64,000 nt of DNA from the NCBI GenBank assembly GCA_039619475.1, contig CM077116.1, positions 177,411,863 through 177,475,862 of the forward strand. Direction: 5' to 3'. Positions 47,160 through 58,253 of the stretch are shown here, piece after piece. Source of the stretch: Icerya purchasi. Lineage: Eukaryota > Arthropoda > Insecta > Hemiptera > Monophlebidae. Under the pieces are notes generated by a model. That model did no database searches. It had not been told where the DNA came from and saw only the letters and a program-made list of their open reading frames with translations. Both the position numbers and the translations under genes were made by a program. Numbering within the stretch: position 1 is the stretch's first letter; every line of letters begins with the position of its first letter.

Positions 47160-48615
47160 ATATATATTGCAGTCGATTAAGCTATTGTTGCCTAAATGAA
47201 ATTGTCACAATTTTCTTTCAGCCCTCTCTGGTGTAATTTTTACTTAATTTCTACGGTTAACCGTAAAACCGTAATGTTTCCATTTCTATTTCTAATTCAT
47301 CGTTTACTTCACTTTGTTTTCAAGATTGCTTAACAAGTTAATTACTGGTTCTCTCGTTCGTTTTCTTCAACAGCTAAATTTAGTTTCACTAAATATTTTG
47401 CGCGTTCAGAATTTTCTTTTTTATTTCTTTTCTAGTCGCTCTAGTGCCCGTCTTAAACTGCTTCCGAGACGATTTCACCACTTTAATTACTTTTTTTAAT
47501 CTCTTAATTTTTCATTTGATTTTAAAAATTCTCTTATAATAAACTGGATCTTTCGATTTCACTATCAACTGACTTGCTTTCAATTCAGTAGTCGAAAGCA
47601 CATTTTTCCGTGTCCGGTGCCCTCAGAATTTCTGCGCCAGTTTGTATCTTAATATTCGTAAGAACTGATTTTTCGACATTTCGTTAAAAAATCCATTTTA
47701 AATTGACCGAAGTGACTAAATGTTTCTTTTTTTTCTTTTCTCAAGCAACCTTTTATTAAATAATCTACAAAAAAAAAAAAAAAAGTAATAATAAAATAAA
47801 TAGATATCAAATATAACGAATAAGTTTTATTTTTGTTGTTTAACTTACCTAGGAAATCAATTATAAAAGAGTTCCGATAATCAGGACAACCGGAAAAATA
47901 TTTATAATTTTGTAAAGATTTGTGTCAGTCAGGGGATTACTCAGAAACCAAAAAAAAGTATTTTAAAATACCGAACAGTATCGGTAAACCCCATTTGTCA
48001 ATTTCTTTAAATTTCCGATTGACGTTTCGAATAGTGATACTCTCTATTCATCATCGGGGCAGCAAAAATACGTTTTATTCTTCAGATGATGAATCACTAT
48101 TTGAAATGTAATATCGGGGAAAAATTTATGGCGCGGTTTTTACCGAAAAAAGTAGACAAGTACGGAGAATAACAAAAGCCCGCGAAAATTTAAAATCATT
48201 TTCAATATCGATAAAGATAGAGAAAATTTATTAATATAACACAAGAATTAGAGAAAATTCCTCTTTGACTCTGGTATCTGGTAAATCGTTATCGATACGC
48301 GCACATATTTATTTGATATATACCTTCGTAAAATATAATTTTTTAAAATCGTCAATTAATTTTTTCTTGCGACTAAATCGTTTTACTTATATTATTATTG
48401 ATAAAATTCTGATTTTTCGGTACGTCTAATTTTACACGCTGTGGTACATTAATGATGTCTGTATCTTGACAGGTAGCGCAGAAGAGCGACATTAAGAGAA
48501 GATCTTTGCGACTAAATCTGAAGAATATAAAATATAGAATCATAAATTAACTCCTCCTTGGTTCTTATGCTATTGCTGTTCGTTGGTTGCAAATCGTATA
48601 AAATTACGTAGAATA
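47160..48615. other. AT-rich spacer
   Basis: No coding frame with recognisable motifs and no repeat recognised. Confidence 0.4.
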
Positions 48616-48621
48616 GGAGTG

Positions 48622-49440
48622 TTTTTTTTTTTTTTTTTTTGATTGTGTTTTACATCAAATACTAAAAAACCATCGCTAGCTCGAATATTTCACTAGTACT
48701 ATGATTATTTTTTTTTTTTATTCATTTGTTTACACGCTAAATCTCAGTATGAAACAAAAAAAACTGCAATCGTATTACTTGTGTTTGTTCGCAACTTTTA
48801 TTTTTTGCGATTTATCTAACACTTCTGAGCATTTTTTAACTCATCATCATTTCTTCTTATACATTGGTGAATTGGTTCTTGGCATAAATTATGTATCTGG
48901 TCTATCCATCTCATTGGGCATCTTGCCGGAGGTCGTTTGCCATCTGTTTTCCCTAGCATTACCAGTTTTTCCAAACTATCGTCTTCTCTCCTCACATGAT
49001 GTGTCCGAAATACTGCGTTATTCGACGTTTATACTAGCCAAGAGAAGAACTAGAAGAAATTATAAATACAATTAGAGAGAAAAGAAACTGAATACGGTAT
49101 GTCATTGAATCAGGACAAGACGAAAGTCATGGTGGTGAATAGAAGTAACACAAAGACACATAGTGACACGCACATAATGGGATACGAAGTAGTAGAATCT
49201 TTTGTCTACCTCGGCTCATTGATCAGTTGCCATGGTTCCAGTGAAATGGAAATAAAGAGAAGAGCAATATTGACCACCAAAGAGGCAATGAAAATGCTGT
49301 CACGTATATGGAAAAGTCGTGGGATCAATAGATAATAGATAGTCTGGAAATGTGAATATGGAGAAACTTGGATGGCAAAGCGTACCAACAAATCTATCTT
49401 AAATGAGGCTGGCGTAACTATGCGGTTAGGGAACATATGC
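48622..49440 (-). mobile_element. RTE/CR1-like LINE insertion with inverted 5' part
   Basis: A T-run at 48622-48640 is the poly(A) tail of a minus-strand insertion. The minus strand at 48816-49020 encodes the LINE C-terminus (FRTHHVRREDDSLEKL, then GKRPPARCPMRWIDQIH). Immediately beyond it, 49042-49335 on the plus strand encodes a more upstream part of such a protein (SLNQDKTKVMVVNR, FVYLGSLISCHG, AMKMLSRIWKSRGI). An upstream part inverted at the 5' side is the pattern produced by twin priming. Confidence 0.65.
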
Positions 49441-49449
49441 AAAGGTCGA

Positions 49450-50330
49450 ATAATGTTTTAACTGCAAACCAAAAATTCGGCAAACAGTAAAAGAAAATAA
49501 ATGTAAAATTACTAAAACCATTAACACGAGGATTGTGTATGATGATTATTATGTATCTCGCGAATTTATTCAAAACAAGCGGACAGTAAAAGTATTTGAT
49601 ACTGCGTATAAGTTATTTAGCTATTAACAGTATTAAATCATGGCACATGTCGTCAGATTTCAAACCAGAGGTATTTGATACTGGACCTAAAATCTCAAAT
49701 AGAATACGATGTCAGAGAAATTCTCTGACGAAAAATAAAGGCGGAAGAGAAACGCATGGGCATTCATTCCCTCAGACCCGTATTAGAAACCCCGACATTA
49801 TGAAAAGAACACTGTAATATCAATGGCATGAGACTTACTTCAATAAGAATTACGCAGACAAAAATCTAGATAAACTTATATGTACGATTCTTAACAAGGG
49901 ATATATAATATACAACCAGTATAAATACGGATTTAAAAAAAAAAAACAACTACCAAACACTTAATTATGTAAAACGTAATATCAGTAAAGTCTCGTACAT
50001 ACCGACCTAACAAATATAATGAAAGATTTAAAATAATATTCACTTTTGCAGAGCTCCTTATTAGACGAATAAATTCAAAGAGATAATTTTATACAAATTC
50101 AGTTACCGCACACAATAAGCCATTATTTTACATAAAATTAAAATCTATTTATTCATTTTTTCCCCTATTACATTCTATTTTTCAATACTCTTTTCAGTTA
50201 CTGATTTCAAATAATATTGGCCACCGATTTGATAACAAAAATGAAATAAAACACTGACCGCAATTAGTCGGTATTTATCATATTTTCATAATTTAAATAA
50301 ATTCCTGTAAGTCAATGTGTTTCATATTCC
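49450..50330. other. AT-rich spacer
   Basis: No gene or recognised repeat. Confidence 0.4.
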
Positions 50331-50334
50331 ATTT

Positions 50335-50545
50335 TGCAAGTTCGATACCAGGCGACGATAGCAATTATTAAAAAAAAAGTAATGTAAAGTAAGTCCAATC
50401 GTCGGGGATTGTGAAGTTAAGGTTCACAGTATATACTGTAAGTCCAATAGATCTAACGAGAATACTGGGACCGGTTCTTTTCTGCTTGGAATCTGCCTCT
50501 ATTTTTCCAGATTTCTCTGGTATAATCAATTTAATTTCAAATTGG
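50335..50545 (-). mobile_element. Family C SINE copy 3 beside a family D tail
   Basis: From about 50385 the minus strand matches family C (on the plus strand GGGATTGTGAAGTTAAG and AGTCCAATAGATCTAACGAG). Just before it, plus-strand TTCGATACCAGGCGACGATA followed by GCAATTATTA matches the 3' end of the tRNA-like repeat at 52167-52265. Confidence 0.55.
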
Positions 50546-50669
50546 ATATATACCTGGGAGCGATTCGGATCCGGAACGAGACAAGTCTCGATAACCTATG
50601 ATACCTCTGATTTAATAGCCAAACACTTTTTACAAAAATTAAATCAAATAACCGCTAATAGAATCATAT

Positions 50670-50790
50670 GGAAGACAATGGCAAACATGCATATCACCAT
50701 ATGCGCGCTAGTTACGTAAACAGCAAACATACACGAGAGGCTGCATTTGCATACCGATAAATCGAAACAGTCACGATATCAGTTCCAAGT
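50670..50790 (+). repeat. Dispersed repeat F, copy 2
   Basis: Shares GGAAG.CA.TGGCAAAC, TATGCGCGCTAG, GGCTGCATTT and CCGATAAATCG with 43329-43450 in the same order. Confidence 0.6.
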
Positions 50791-51149
50791 TCTTTATTCG
50801 TACTGCGTATCAATGCATTAATAAAGCTATGCTGGAAGGTCATATTAAGATTTGTGATTCGAGAGCTTTTACGCCTATATTAATCAAACTAATCAATTTT
50901 TTGTAGTTAAACATTTAAACCATTGGTCCAATTTTCAAAAAGAGTCTAACCGCAAACTTGATAAATTAAAAAAGATAATGAGATCAAGACCGTTTTCTGA
51001 CCGTCTCTGTACTTGATAATTTCACTTCAACCGAAAGTAAATTACGTCGATACGCTATCTTCAAACTTCGAATCATCTAATCTGTTTACCTGTGATATCC
51101 ATCTGGTGCTTGAATCGAATTCTCATGTTTAAAACTATCGCTTTTTTTG

Positions 51150-51300
51150 ATTCTTTTTTTTTTTTTTTTGGACATTAACCCAGCGCGAATGAATTTTTTG
51201 AAAGTGTCAATGTGCGGCAGCCGGAATAGAACCGGGTCATAATCAAGCGAAATACCACTGCCTAACCAACTAAACTGCGGTAGCTGGCTAACTATCGATT
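51150..51300 (-). mobile_element. tRNA-headed SINE, family A, copy 2
   Basis: The minus strand reads AGCCAGCTACCGCAGTTTAG, a weakened B box (CGGTTCTATTCCGG), then CTGCCGCACATTGACACTTTC and CGCGCTGGGTTAATGTCC, ending in a long A tail (T-run at about 51152-51170). ACTATCG is found on both sides, a tentative target duplication. More diverged than copy 1 at 8738. Confidence 0.75.
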
Positions 51301-51429
51301 TTGTTTAATGTTACTTTAAAAAGAAATATTTTTAATTATTTCGAGATATCAAATGTGTAGCAAAATTAACGGCTGTACCATTTTACCCAAATTTTTAATA
51401 ACATTTCAAAAAAATAAGAAAAGATCATT

Positions 51430-52165
51430 AGCAATAAGCAGTTTGGCTTTAGAAATGGCTTTGATACTAATGAAGCCATGTTTGTAGTTCAGACCACTAC
51501 ATATAACGCGCTGGGATATGAATAACAGTGTGTATGCATGCTTTTTGAATTACCCAAAAAGCTCTTGATCGCGTTCAACGTGATAAGTTAATGAAAAGAA
51601 TAAACAAAAAGGATCTTAACATTATTCGTCCGCTATATTGGAACCAGATAGCCGGAATAAAAATAGAAAGTCACACCTCTGAAGAAGTAGCAAGGATATG
51701 TATTTTTTTAACTTGTACGCCGGAGGAATATGTGACGAAGCCTCTGAAAAACATGGGAGTCAGAATAAATGGTAGAATAATTAGTAACATAAGATGCGCA
51801 GACAACAACCTTATTTTAACTAATAGTCAGAAGGAACTACAGAAAGCAGTGATTAAAATTGTAAAATACTAAGTTTACGCTAAGACGAAAGTCATGGGTT
51901 TGCAAAGAAACCGATGATAGATACGTACTGAAGATTAATGGAACAGCAAATATCATCATTTAAATATCTTGGAACAACAATTTTCGATGGTTACTCCCTC
52001 AAAAAAAAATAAAAAAAGAGGAGGTCAAATTGGGGATAGAATAAAGGCCCGTTTTCGCAAGCGTGAAGAATCTATTTATCAGACAGGAGTTAAAAGTCGC
52101 ACTCAAACTAATTCTCAATTTTGTATTATGAATGCGAAGCATGGAAACACCACTTTAGAGTAACA
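51430..52165 (+). pseudogene. RTE-like reverse transcriptase relic
   Basis: Plus-strand pieces in changing frames give KQFGFRNGFDTNEAMFVVQT, the LIAFN/FDRVQRDKLMKRINKK region around 51560-51610 (the KAFDRV motif), RINGRIISNIRCADNNLILT (YADD-like site changed to CADN) and FKYLGTTI near 51960. A damaged catalytic site and frameshifts show it is old. It lacks both ends. Confidence 0.7.
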
Positions 52166-52166
52166 C

Positions 52167-52265
52167 AAGCCTTCATCGTCGTGACAGCCTAGTTACTAGA
52201 GCACTTGACTTCTGTCACGAAAGTGCTGAGTATAACCCCAGGCGACAACAGAAATTATTATAAAC
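52167..52265 (+). mobile_element. tRNA-like repeat, family D
   Basis: The sequence GTCGTGACAGCCTAGTTACT then AGAGC resembles an A box region, and GCTGAGTATAACCCC a worn B box, followed by AGGCGACAACAGAAATTATT. The same 3' end occurs at 50335-50375. It is too worn to be a working tRNA gene. Confidence 0.5.
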
Positions 52266-53420
52266 TAGCTAACCCGACAGACGTTATCCTGCCCAAATTT
52301 CAATAAACTTTTGTTTGTGATAGTTTTGTGACTTTGTGAAAAGCTATTGAAAATGTGTGGACAAAGTAATCAGCTTGAGGAGGAGCACATTCAGAAGTGC
52401 GCCAATGGGAAATTTTACATGCGAGATGAATTCTACCGGCAGTACACCGCTGAAATGCTGGAAATGTGTGATGTGTCTGGAATGTGATCGACTCGGAACC
52501 ATGCGGTTTTCTTTCGAAAAAATTTAAGTCACAATTGAATTAAGTCAGAATTTCATGTCGACCAAGTAATTTATTTTCTTCCATTAAATTTGAAATCACA
52601 ATGAATCCCAACGTATTTTATTTACTTTTCGATTTCGATTGCAATATGTTCATGTAAATAATCAAAACAAAGAAGTGCTTTGGTTCGATTGATTTGTATT
52701 GACATCAACATTTCGTTCGTTGCAATGCTTTATGATACACACGATTGGCTTGATTTACAATTAGACGATCAGTCGTCAAACAAAATCTGCGCACGTAGCG
52801 AAATAAATCGAAATAGAAATAAACTAACTACATTTGTTGGACACATCGCGAAACAACACAAAAGTACAAATGTAATCTTATTTTAATTTAGGCTGGAATG
52901 AGTTTTTCCAGATTTTTCTTTAGATCTTCCAGATTTTTTTTCAATTAAAAACATTTAATTTGTGTTATATCTATCCCGGTGGAACATAACGAACGAAGCA
53001 AAAAAAGAATCAACGAAATATGTCGTTTTTACCGTCAGTTATGATCGAGAGTGCATACAAAAATTATGATTTTTGCAGTTAAACCGAATTTTCCGACTTT
53101 CCTTTGTAGCTGTCTCGAATTGTTTCTTTTCCGGAAAACTTTTCCAGGACCATAGCGAACAAAACAAAAAAAAAAAAATACAAATATTCATCGTTTGAAT
53201 CATGAGTTAGTTCATACACAAATCCCATAGAAAAAAGCACTTTCATTTTTTTCCGAATTTTCCAGGTAACTTTTCCAATTTTTTCTTGCTCTAAAAAACA
53301 TATTCGGACTATTCTGAACATTTTAATAAAAAAATTAGCCAAATTGGTTGAGCCATTCTCGCGTGATGCGCTTGCCAACGAACAGCATTTAATTTTTATT
53401 TATATACATATAGATAATAA
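52266..53420 (+). mobile_element. Unclassified dispersed element, tentative
   Basis: Starts CTAGCTAACCCGACAGACGT and ends near CGCGTGATGCGCTTGCCAAC followed by TTTTTATTTATATACATATA. Both strings resemble ends of a repeat I recall as widespread in insect genomes (beginning TAGCTGACCCGGCA-, ending -GTTATGCGCTTACCAAC). I do not know its class. Apparent frames inside are short. Confidence 0.35.
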
Positions 53421-54404
53421 ATAATGGCTAATAGTGACGTAGAAGGCAATGGAAAACCGCCGTGTATACCATTATATGTAAGCTAGTTGGTATATCGATG
53501 GACATATTTAGGAATGCATACTTGTATAACAATCATTTAAAACATTTACAATCAATTTCATCTTGCTTGTACACATTCGTACTGCATATAAACAATTGCC
53601 ATGAACACTATGCGTCTGCACAAATGGGTGATCACAATGCTCTGCATCGAGCAGTACAGTCTTCGAATTATAATGTAATATTTTATCTCACAGATATAAA
53701 AAATCACCAACAAGGAAATGTTTAACGGATAAATATCTTCATTGACCAGCATAAAAGATAGCAAACAAAGATATTTAGGAAATTTCATGCAAGATCTAAA
53801 ATGCGAAACACTGAAGTTAATTAAAGGATTGGTCAGAAGTTCACAAAACTTGTAGATGAAGGATATCACTAGAACTGTTTGACAGTCTCAAGGGATAACA
53901 ATCCCCAACCCTCGTAAAGGCAAGACGATGTACGAAGAAGAAAAAGCCATACATGTCTTGTATCGATTGTATATATGTAAAGTTCGAAAATGACGAAGTA
54001 ATCTTCCATAAGAATTATAGAAGACTACTCATCTGGGAGTTCAGAGAATATCCCGTTATATATTACATATGTATATATATATCAAATAAGACCTTATTTA
54101 AAAATTAAATACAAGTTGATCTTTCATAATTTACATGTCCCATTTGCCCGTTTTCCGTATTCCAACTTTTCAAAGTTTCTTTTTATTTTTCTTTTGCACC
54201 TTTGAGTTAATGACGTGACAAAATTATTAGTAAATTTCAAAATCTTTTAACTTGGTCCAATTCTGTTCCTTCATTTTTATTTATAACTTCCGTTCATTCT
54301 CGCTCATTTACACTCACTTTATTTACAATAATATGAATATGTTTCCTCACAGTTTTGCGTAATTATGCGCATATGTGGTGTTATCGTATTTATAATTATA
54401 ATCT

Positions 54405-54936
54405 TATTCAACATATAGCTTTCACTAATCGATGTACATGTTCCGAGTTAATAATAAATAATTCTGAGATACCGCGGGTTAATTCCGTGAAATATCTGGT
54501 AATGCATTTGGATCGCAGACTAAACTGGCGTTTCCACATAGAACAAATTAGTAGAAGAGTCTGGACACGATCCAAATTGCTGTATCCGATAATAGGAAGA
54601 AAATCTAGTTGAAGTGTGGATTTAAAAAGACGAATATACTACACTTTATGGTGTTATAGCGGCAATCTGGAAATATGGCATAGAGCTGTACGGAAATACT
54701 AAAGCAAGTAACCTATATTACTGGTGCAACGGCAGCAATCAAAGATACTTCGTATGATGGCTTCGGCTCTTAATAGTGTCTCTAATCACACTCTCCACAA
54801 GCATCTTAATATTCCATTAGTCCAAGAGGTACATGTACAGCAGTATCAAAGATTTAAACTTGGTCTTAGTGATAATTCCAATATATTTCGGATGTCAAGA
54901 AGTACGTTGCCAGACACAATCGTAGGAGAAGATTAA
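54405..54936 (+). pseudogene. Jockey reverse transcriptase relic
   Basis: The plus strand gives HIAFTNRCTCSELIINNSEI, NSVKYLVMHLDRRLNWRFHI and, in shifted frame near 54660, VIAAIWKYGIELYGNTKASN, then ILRMMASALNSVSNHTLH and LNIPLVQEV. This is the region after the catalytic site of Jockey RT, comparable to the end of the frame at 23693-25030. A stop and frameshifts are present. Confidence 0.75.
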
Positions 54937-54939
54937 AAA

Positions 54940-55965
54940 GAAGATAGCGGTGAGAAGCTCTCTCTCATCATAATGGCACTGTAACTGGTGTATCCATCAT
55001 CCGTAGGAGGAAATGTTCGCTTTTTTATCTAATCGATAATAGGATTGTCACGCTTTGGTCATTATTATACTACACTCACGAGTAGTGAGGTAGCATATGT
55101 CTTCCGTGTGCTACCAAGTATTCGAAAGATAACTTCAACAAAATTCAACGCTGAACAGGAAAGAGAAATGGATATCACTCGCTAGTGGACCGATATTTCT
55201 TAAGAGCACATACATGTGTAATTTAATATAGTGTTTATTATTATCACAGTTGCCTCGTATCCAATGTGGGTGAGGAGGCAATATCGTTTATAATGTGTTT
55301 TTTTTTTTTATTTAGACCATTACTGAGAAATGCTAATTATGGTCAGGTTTGGCCGGTGTGGCAAAAAAGAAAAAAAAAATCTTACGTTAATTATAAATGT
55401 TTTCTCAAATAATGAATTGAATTGAAATTCAACTTCGAGTCGTACCGGAATTTTCAAAAATGAACGTACGTCATTATGGCCAAACTGATGTTTCTCTCCT
55501 GTGGTTTACGCGTCTGATATCGTTTGATTATCTCTACGAGGGGGGTTAGAACAGATGGTTTCTTTAAATACAGATCCCCGGGATGATTCGAACAATTATT
55601 TGAAATAGGCGTACCGGATATTTTTTATTCCGTGAGCTTGGAATGTCACGCCTGAAAACATTCTAGGGTCATCTTTGATCCAATGGCACCCCTGTAAATT
55701 TTTGGCGTGTCGATGGTCTTATGGAAACCAACAGAGAAGGTGATAATAAACGAGTATAACGGATAAAAAGATTTAACGAACGTTTGCTAAATTATTTTTC
55801 GGAAATAAAATATATTTTTACGTTAAATTCTTTTACATTCACAACGCAAATTACTAATGCAAAAAAAATTTAATCTAAGAAAAATGAAAAAAAATACTTA
55901 ACGTTTAAACGAATATAATACTTTGTCTACATATAAATGATCGCGATCAGTTTTGTTAAATGAGA
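54940..55965. other. Spacer, maybe old LINE 3' sequence at its start
   Basis: No gene seen. The first few hundred bases could be the 3' UTR of the Jockey relic before it. Confidence 0.35.
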
Positions 55966-55972
55966 AATATAA

Positions 55973-55978
55973 TTTATT
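55973..55978 (-). terminator. Putative poly(A) signal of ATPase-like gene 2
   Basis: The minus strand reads AATAAA about 284 nt beyond the TAA stop at 56262. Plausible but not unique in AT-rich DNA. Confidence 0.3.
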
Positions 55979-56261
55979 AAAAAAAAGTGTGAGAAGACAA
56001 AAAAAATAAAAAAATAAACAACTTTTGATAATGTCCACTCGTATATGTATATGAAATACGCGCGTAATCACATCGTTAGATTTCTTTAAAGTCGAGTGTT
56101 TTTTATATGCGATGGCGACAAAGTTTATAAAAGCGGCGACATTTGAAGCAGAATTCGAAAAGTTGAAAAATGACTAATTAACCTTTGCCGCGGGCTTCTG
56201 AGTTGTCGGGTTTCGTTGTTTGTTCGACAAAGTCAGCAGAATGTTAAGTGACGGTCGAAAC

Positions 56262-58253
56262 TTAAACATTCGATAGGCTAGTTGCGTTGGCGGCTATTGC
56301 AGCCGTAACGTTATGTAGGCCGTAGCGACATTCGACGTAGCGAACGTAGAACACCAAGCTCAGTACGAGAACTCGTTTTATGTAGTGATAACGTTTGAAA
56401 TCGATCAGAGACTGTACGGTTTGCGTTTCGTTTAGCTTGGCGAATGCGGTTTTAGATCGTTCTTTCAAGTATTTCATATCTTTCGTAGTGGCCGTCCGTA
56501 ACAGTATCGCGTCACGGGACTGGTCCAGTTTCGGTACGAGAACTAATTCGATTCGTCCGCTGTCATGTTGCCGGTATCGCTCTAGCAGGTAATCGGTTTC
56601 CAAGAAATAGATTACACTTCTGACGATTGCCGTGTAAAACAGTTTCATCGCGTCACCGCACAGCGTGTAATTATTCGACGGTATAGCGGACAGATGTTTC
56701 TGCAGACTATTAGTGAATTCGTCCATTTCCAGCAACGTCAGCCGTGTAGCCATTTCGGCGAAAGTTTGCGACTTGATCCGTAATTCCTGGCACACCCATT
56801 TCATTATCTTTATCTTGTAGACGATTTCGATTTCCCGATTATTCGGCATGCATACTCGCCGCTCGTTGAATATGTGATGCGGGTTCAGGAAACCGCTGTG
56901 GAACAGGAACGTGCTCAGACCGTACTTGGTAACGTTGAACGGCAACTTGTTAGCGATGGTATCGTTTATTTTTTGGCCCGAAACGGACAGATACTGAATT
57001 TTCGCCTGCATCAGGTAAGACAAAAAGGCGTAGTCGACAAATCCGGTATTGCTCGACTTCCGATTGTAGTCGAAGAATCGGCCCTTATTCGCCAGACACT
57101 TCATCAACGATCCCACGTTATATTTCATTTTGCCGCCGTAATTGTAACCACCGTACCAGTCGCGGACCGTCGTTCGATTTAACTTGTACGGTAGACTGGC
57201 CAGCAGCTGATCGACTTCTTCCTGCGAAAAACCGTAAAACTCGGAAAATCCCCTCTCCGTCAAGCTGTACTCTTTAACGATTTTTTTGTTGGCGCTGCTG
57301 TTCAACGATTCGCTCAGATCTATCGGAATCGTACCGGTTAGTAGAGCTTTCTTCAGCGACTTATTATCAACGCAACATCTCAAGTAAATGCTCTGCAGTA
57401 ACGAGAACGTATGATCGAAATCCAAATTCTCCAACATTCTTTCCAGTACGGTCTCCTCCGCCAACGTTCGCCATCTCGCCTTGATCCGAGCAGCCAACTG
57501 ATATAGCAGATTCACCACCGGCGCATCGTAATCGTCTATCAGGATGTAGACCTTTTGCTGGAAATGCGAACAGAGCGCTCTACTTAAAAACAGTAAACTG
57601 TCCTCCAACTGTCGATCGCTGAAGTGACCGGTGCAGTAGCTTTTGAACGTTTTCAAATTGTACGGGCTTATCGTGGCCTGCAGGTACTCGTGCTTTAAGT
57701 AGAGATTTTTAATCGTGTCCTTGATCTTTTTCATCGTACGCTGATACGTATTCTCATCGATATCTTTGAAGCTAAGAGAGATTACCGGGAATTCTCCCTG
57801 CAGTCCCATATAGTTGCCATAGCGAGAGATTTTGAGCGGTTTCAAGCTCTTGGCCTTATTGCCGGCTTCCTCGATCGTACCGCCGGCGAACAACTTGTAA
57901 TTGATGCACTCGTTCTTCGGCAACTGAATGCCGTCTCGGCTTACTTCGATGTTCAGAAACCGTTTCAACATGTTCAGGTTCAACGTCTTACCCCAACCTT
58001 CGGGACGGGTAATCACCGTCACCCGATCTTCACTTTTCACGAATTGCTCAATCAGCAAACTTTTGTCGACGAAAACGCTTGAATTCATCACCAGTTCGTA
58101 AAAGTCCTCCGTGCCGGCCGGAATGTGAAAAGCGCCGAGTGACAGCGATGAAAGTGCTAGCAGTGTGAACAGATACAAACTGACTTTCCGTAAACTTGGT
58201 AAAGCTAATCGGTCGCATCCTGTCCTATCGTACCGGTAGTATTTATAGGGCAT
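56262..58253 (-). CDS. Secreted-type AAA-ATPase-like protein with degenerate nuclease-like C-terminus (copy 2)
   Basis: A single frame of 663 codons, paralogous to 2911-4848. Residues 1-23 are a Tyr/Arg-rich lead, then LYLFTLLALSSLSLGAF (26-42), a clear signal-peptide core with likely cleavage near residue 40. ATPase motifs: FVDKSLLIEQF (61-71), RPEGWGKT (83-90, Walker Lys89 kept), VYILIDDYD (235-243), LLTGT (304-308), FSEFYGFSQEEVDQLL (336-351) and WYGGYNYGG (366-374). This is the bacterial AAA-ATPase_like order. The C-terminal nuclease-like region reads SGRIELVLVPK (565-575) and AILLRTATTKD (582-592); the Asp is Glu and the E-x-K pair is absent. The frame is GC-rich against AT-rich flanks, with no introns. 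Start choice is uncertain: a TATA-like string overlaps codons 3-5, and a second ATGCG at 58218-58214, in another frame, resembles the start of copy 1. Molecular function unknown. Confidence 0.85.
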   Translation of the reverse strand: MPYKYYRYDRTGCDRLALPSLRKVSLYLFTLLALSSLSLGAFHIPAGTEDFYELVMNSSVFVDKSLLIEQFVKSEDRVTVITRPEGWGKTLNLNMLKRFLNIEVSRDGIQLPKNECINYKLFAGGTIEEAGNKAKSLKPLKISRYGNYMGLQGEFPVISLSFKDIDENTYQRTMKKIKDTIKNLYLKHEYLQATISPYNLKTFKSYCTGHFSDRQLEDSLLFLSRALCSHFQQKVYILIDDYDAPVVNLLYQLAARIKARWRTLAEETVLERMLENLDFDHTFSLLQSIYLRCCVDNKSLKKALLTGTIPIDLSESLNSSANKKIVKEYSLTERGFSEFYGFSQEEVDQLLASLPYKLNRTTVRDWYGGYNYGGKMKYNVGSLMKCLANKGRFFDYNRKSSNTGFVDYAFLSYLMQAKIQYLSVSGQKINDTIANKLPFNVTKYGLSTFLFHSGFLNPHHIFNERRVCMPNNREIEIVYKIKIMKWVCQELRIKSQTFAEMATRLTLLEMDEFTNSLQKHLSAIPSNNYTLCGDAMKLFYTAIVRSVIYFLETDYLLERYRQHDSGRIELVLVPKLDQSRDAILLRTATTKDMKYLKERSKTAFAKLNETQTVQSLIDFKRYHYIKRVLVLSLVFYVRYVECRYGLHNVTAAIAANATSLSNV
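58240..58247 (-). promoter_or_regulatory. TATA-box-like motif overlapping the first codons of copy 2
   Basis: The minus strand reads TATAAATA, preceded by a GC-rich stretch (58260-58340) and about 30 nt before an ATGCG. If it is a real TATA box, the annotated ATG at 58253 would lie upstream of transcription start. It may also be a chance codon string. Confidence 0.35.

Noticed and set aside
48701..49075. 124-codon plus-strand frame
   Set aside because: Mostly antisense to the LINE C-terminus at 48816-49020.
56874..57182. 102-codon plus-strand frame
   Set aside because: Antisense shadow of ATPase-like gene 2.
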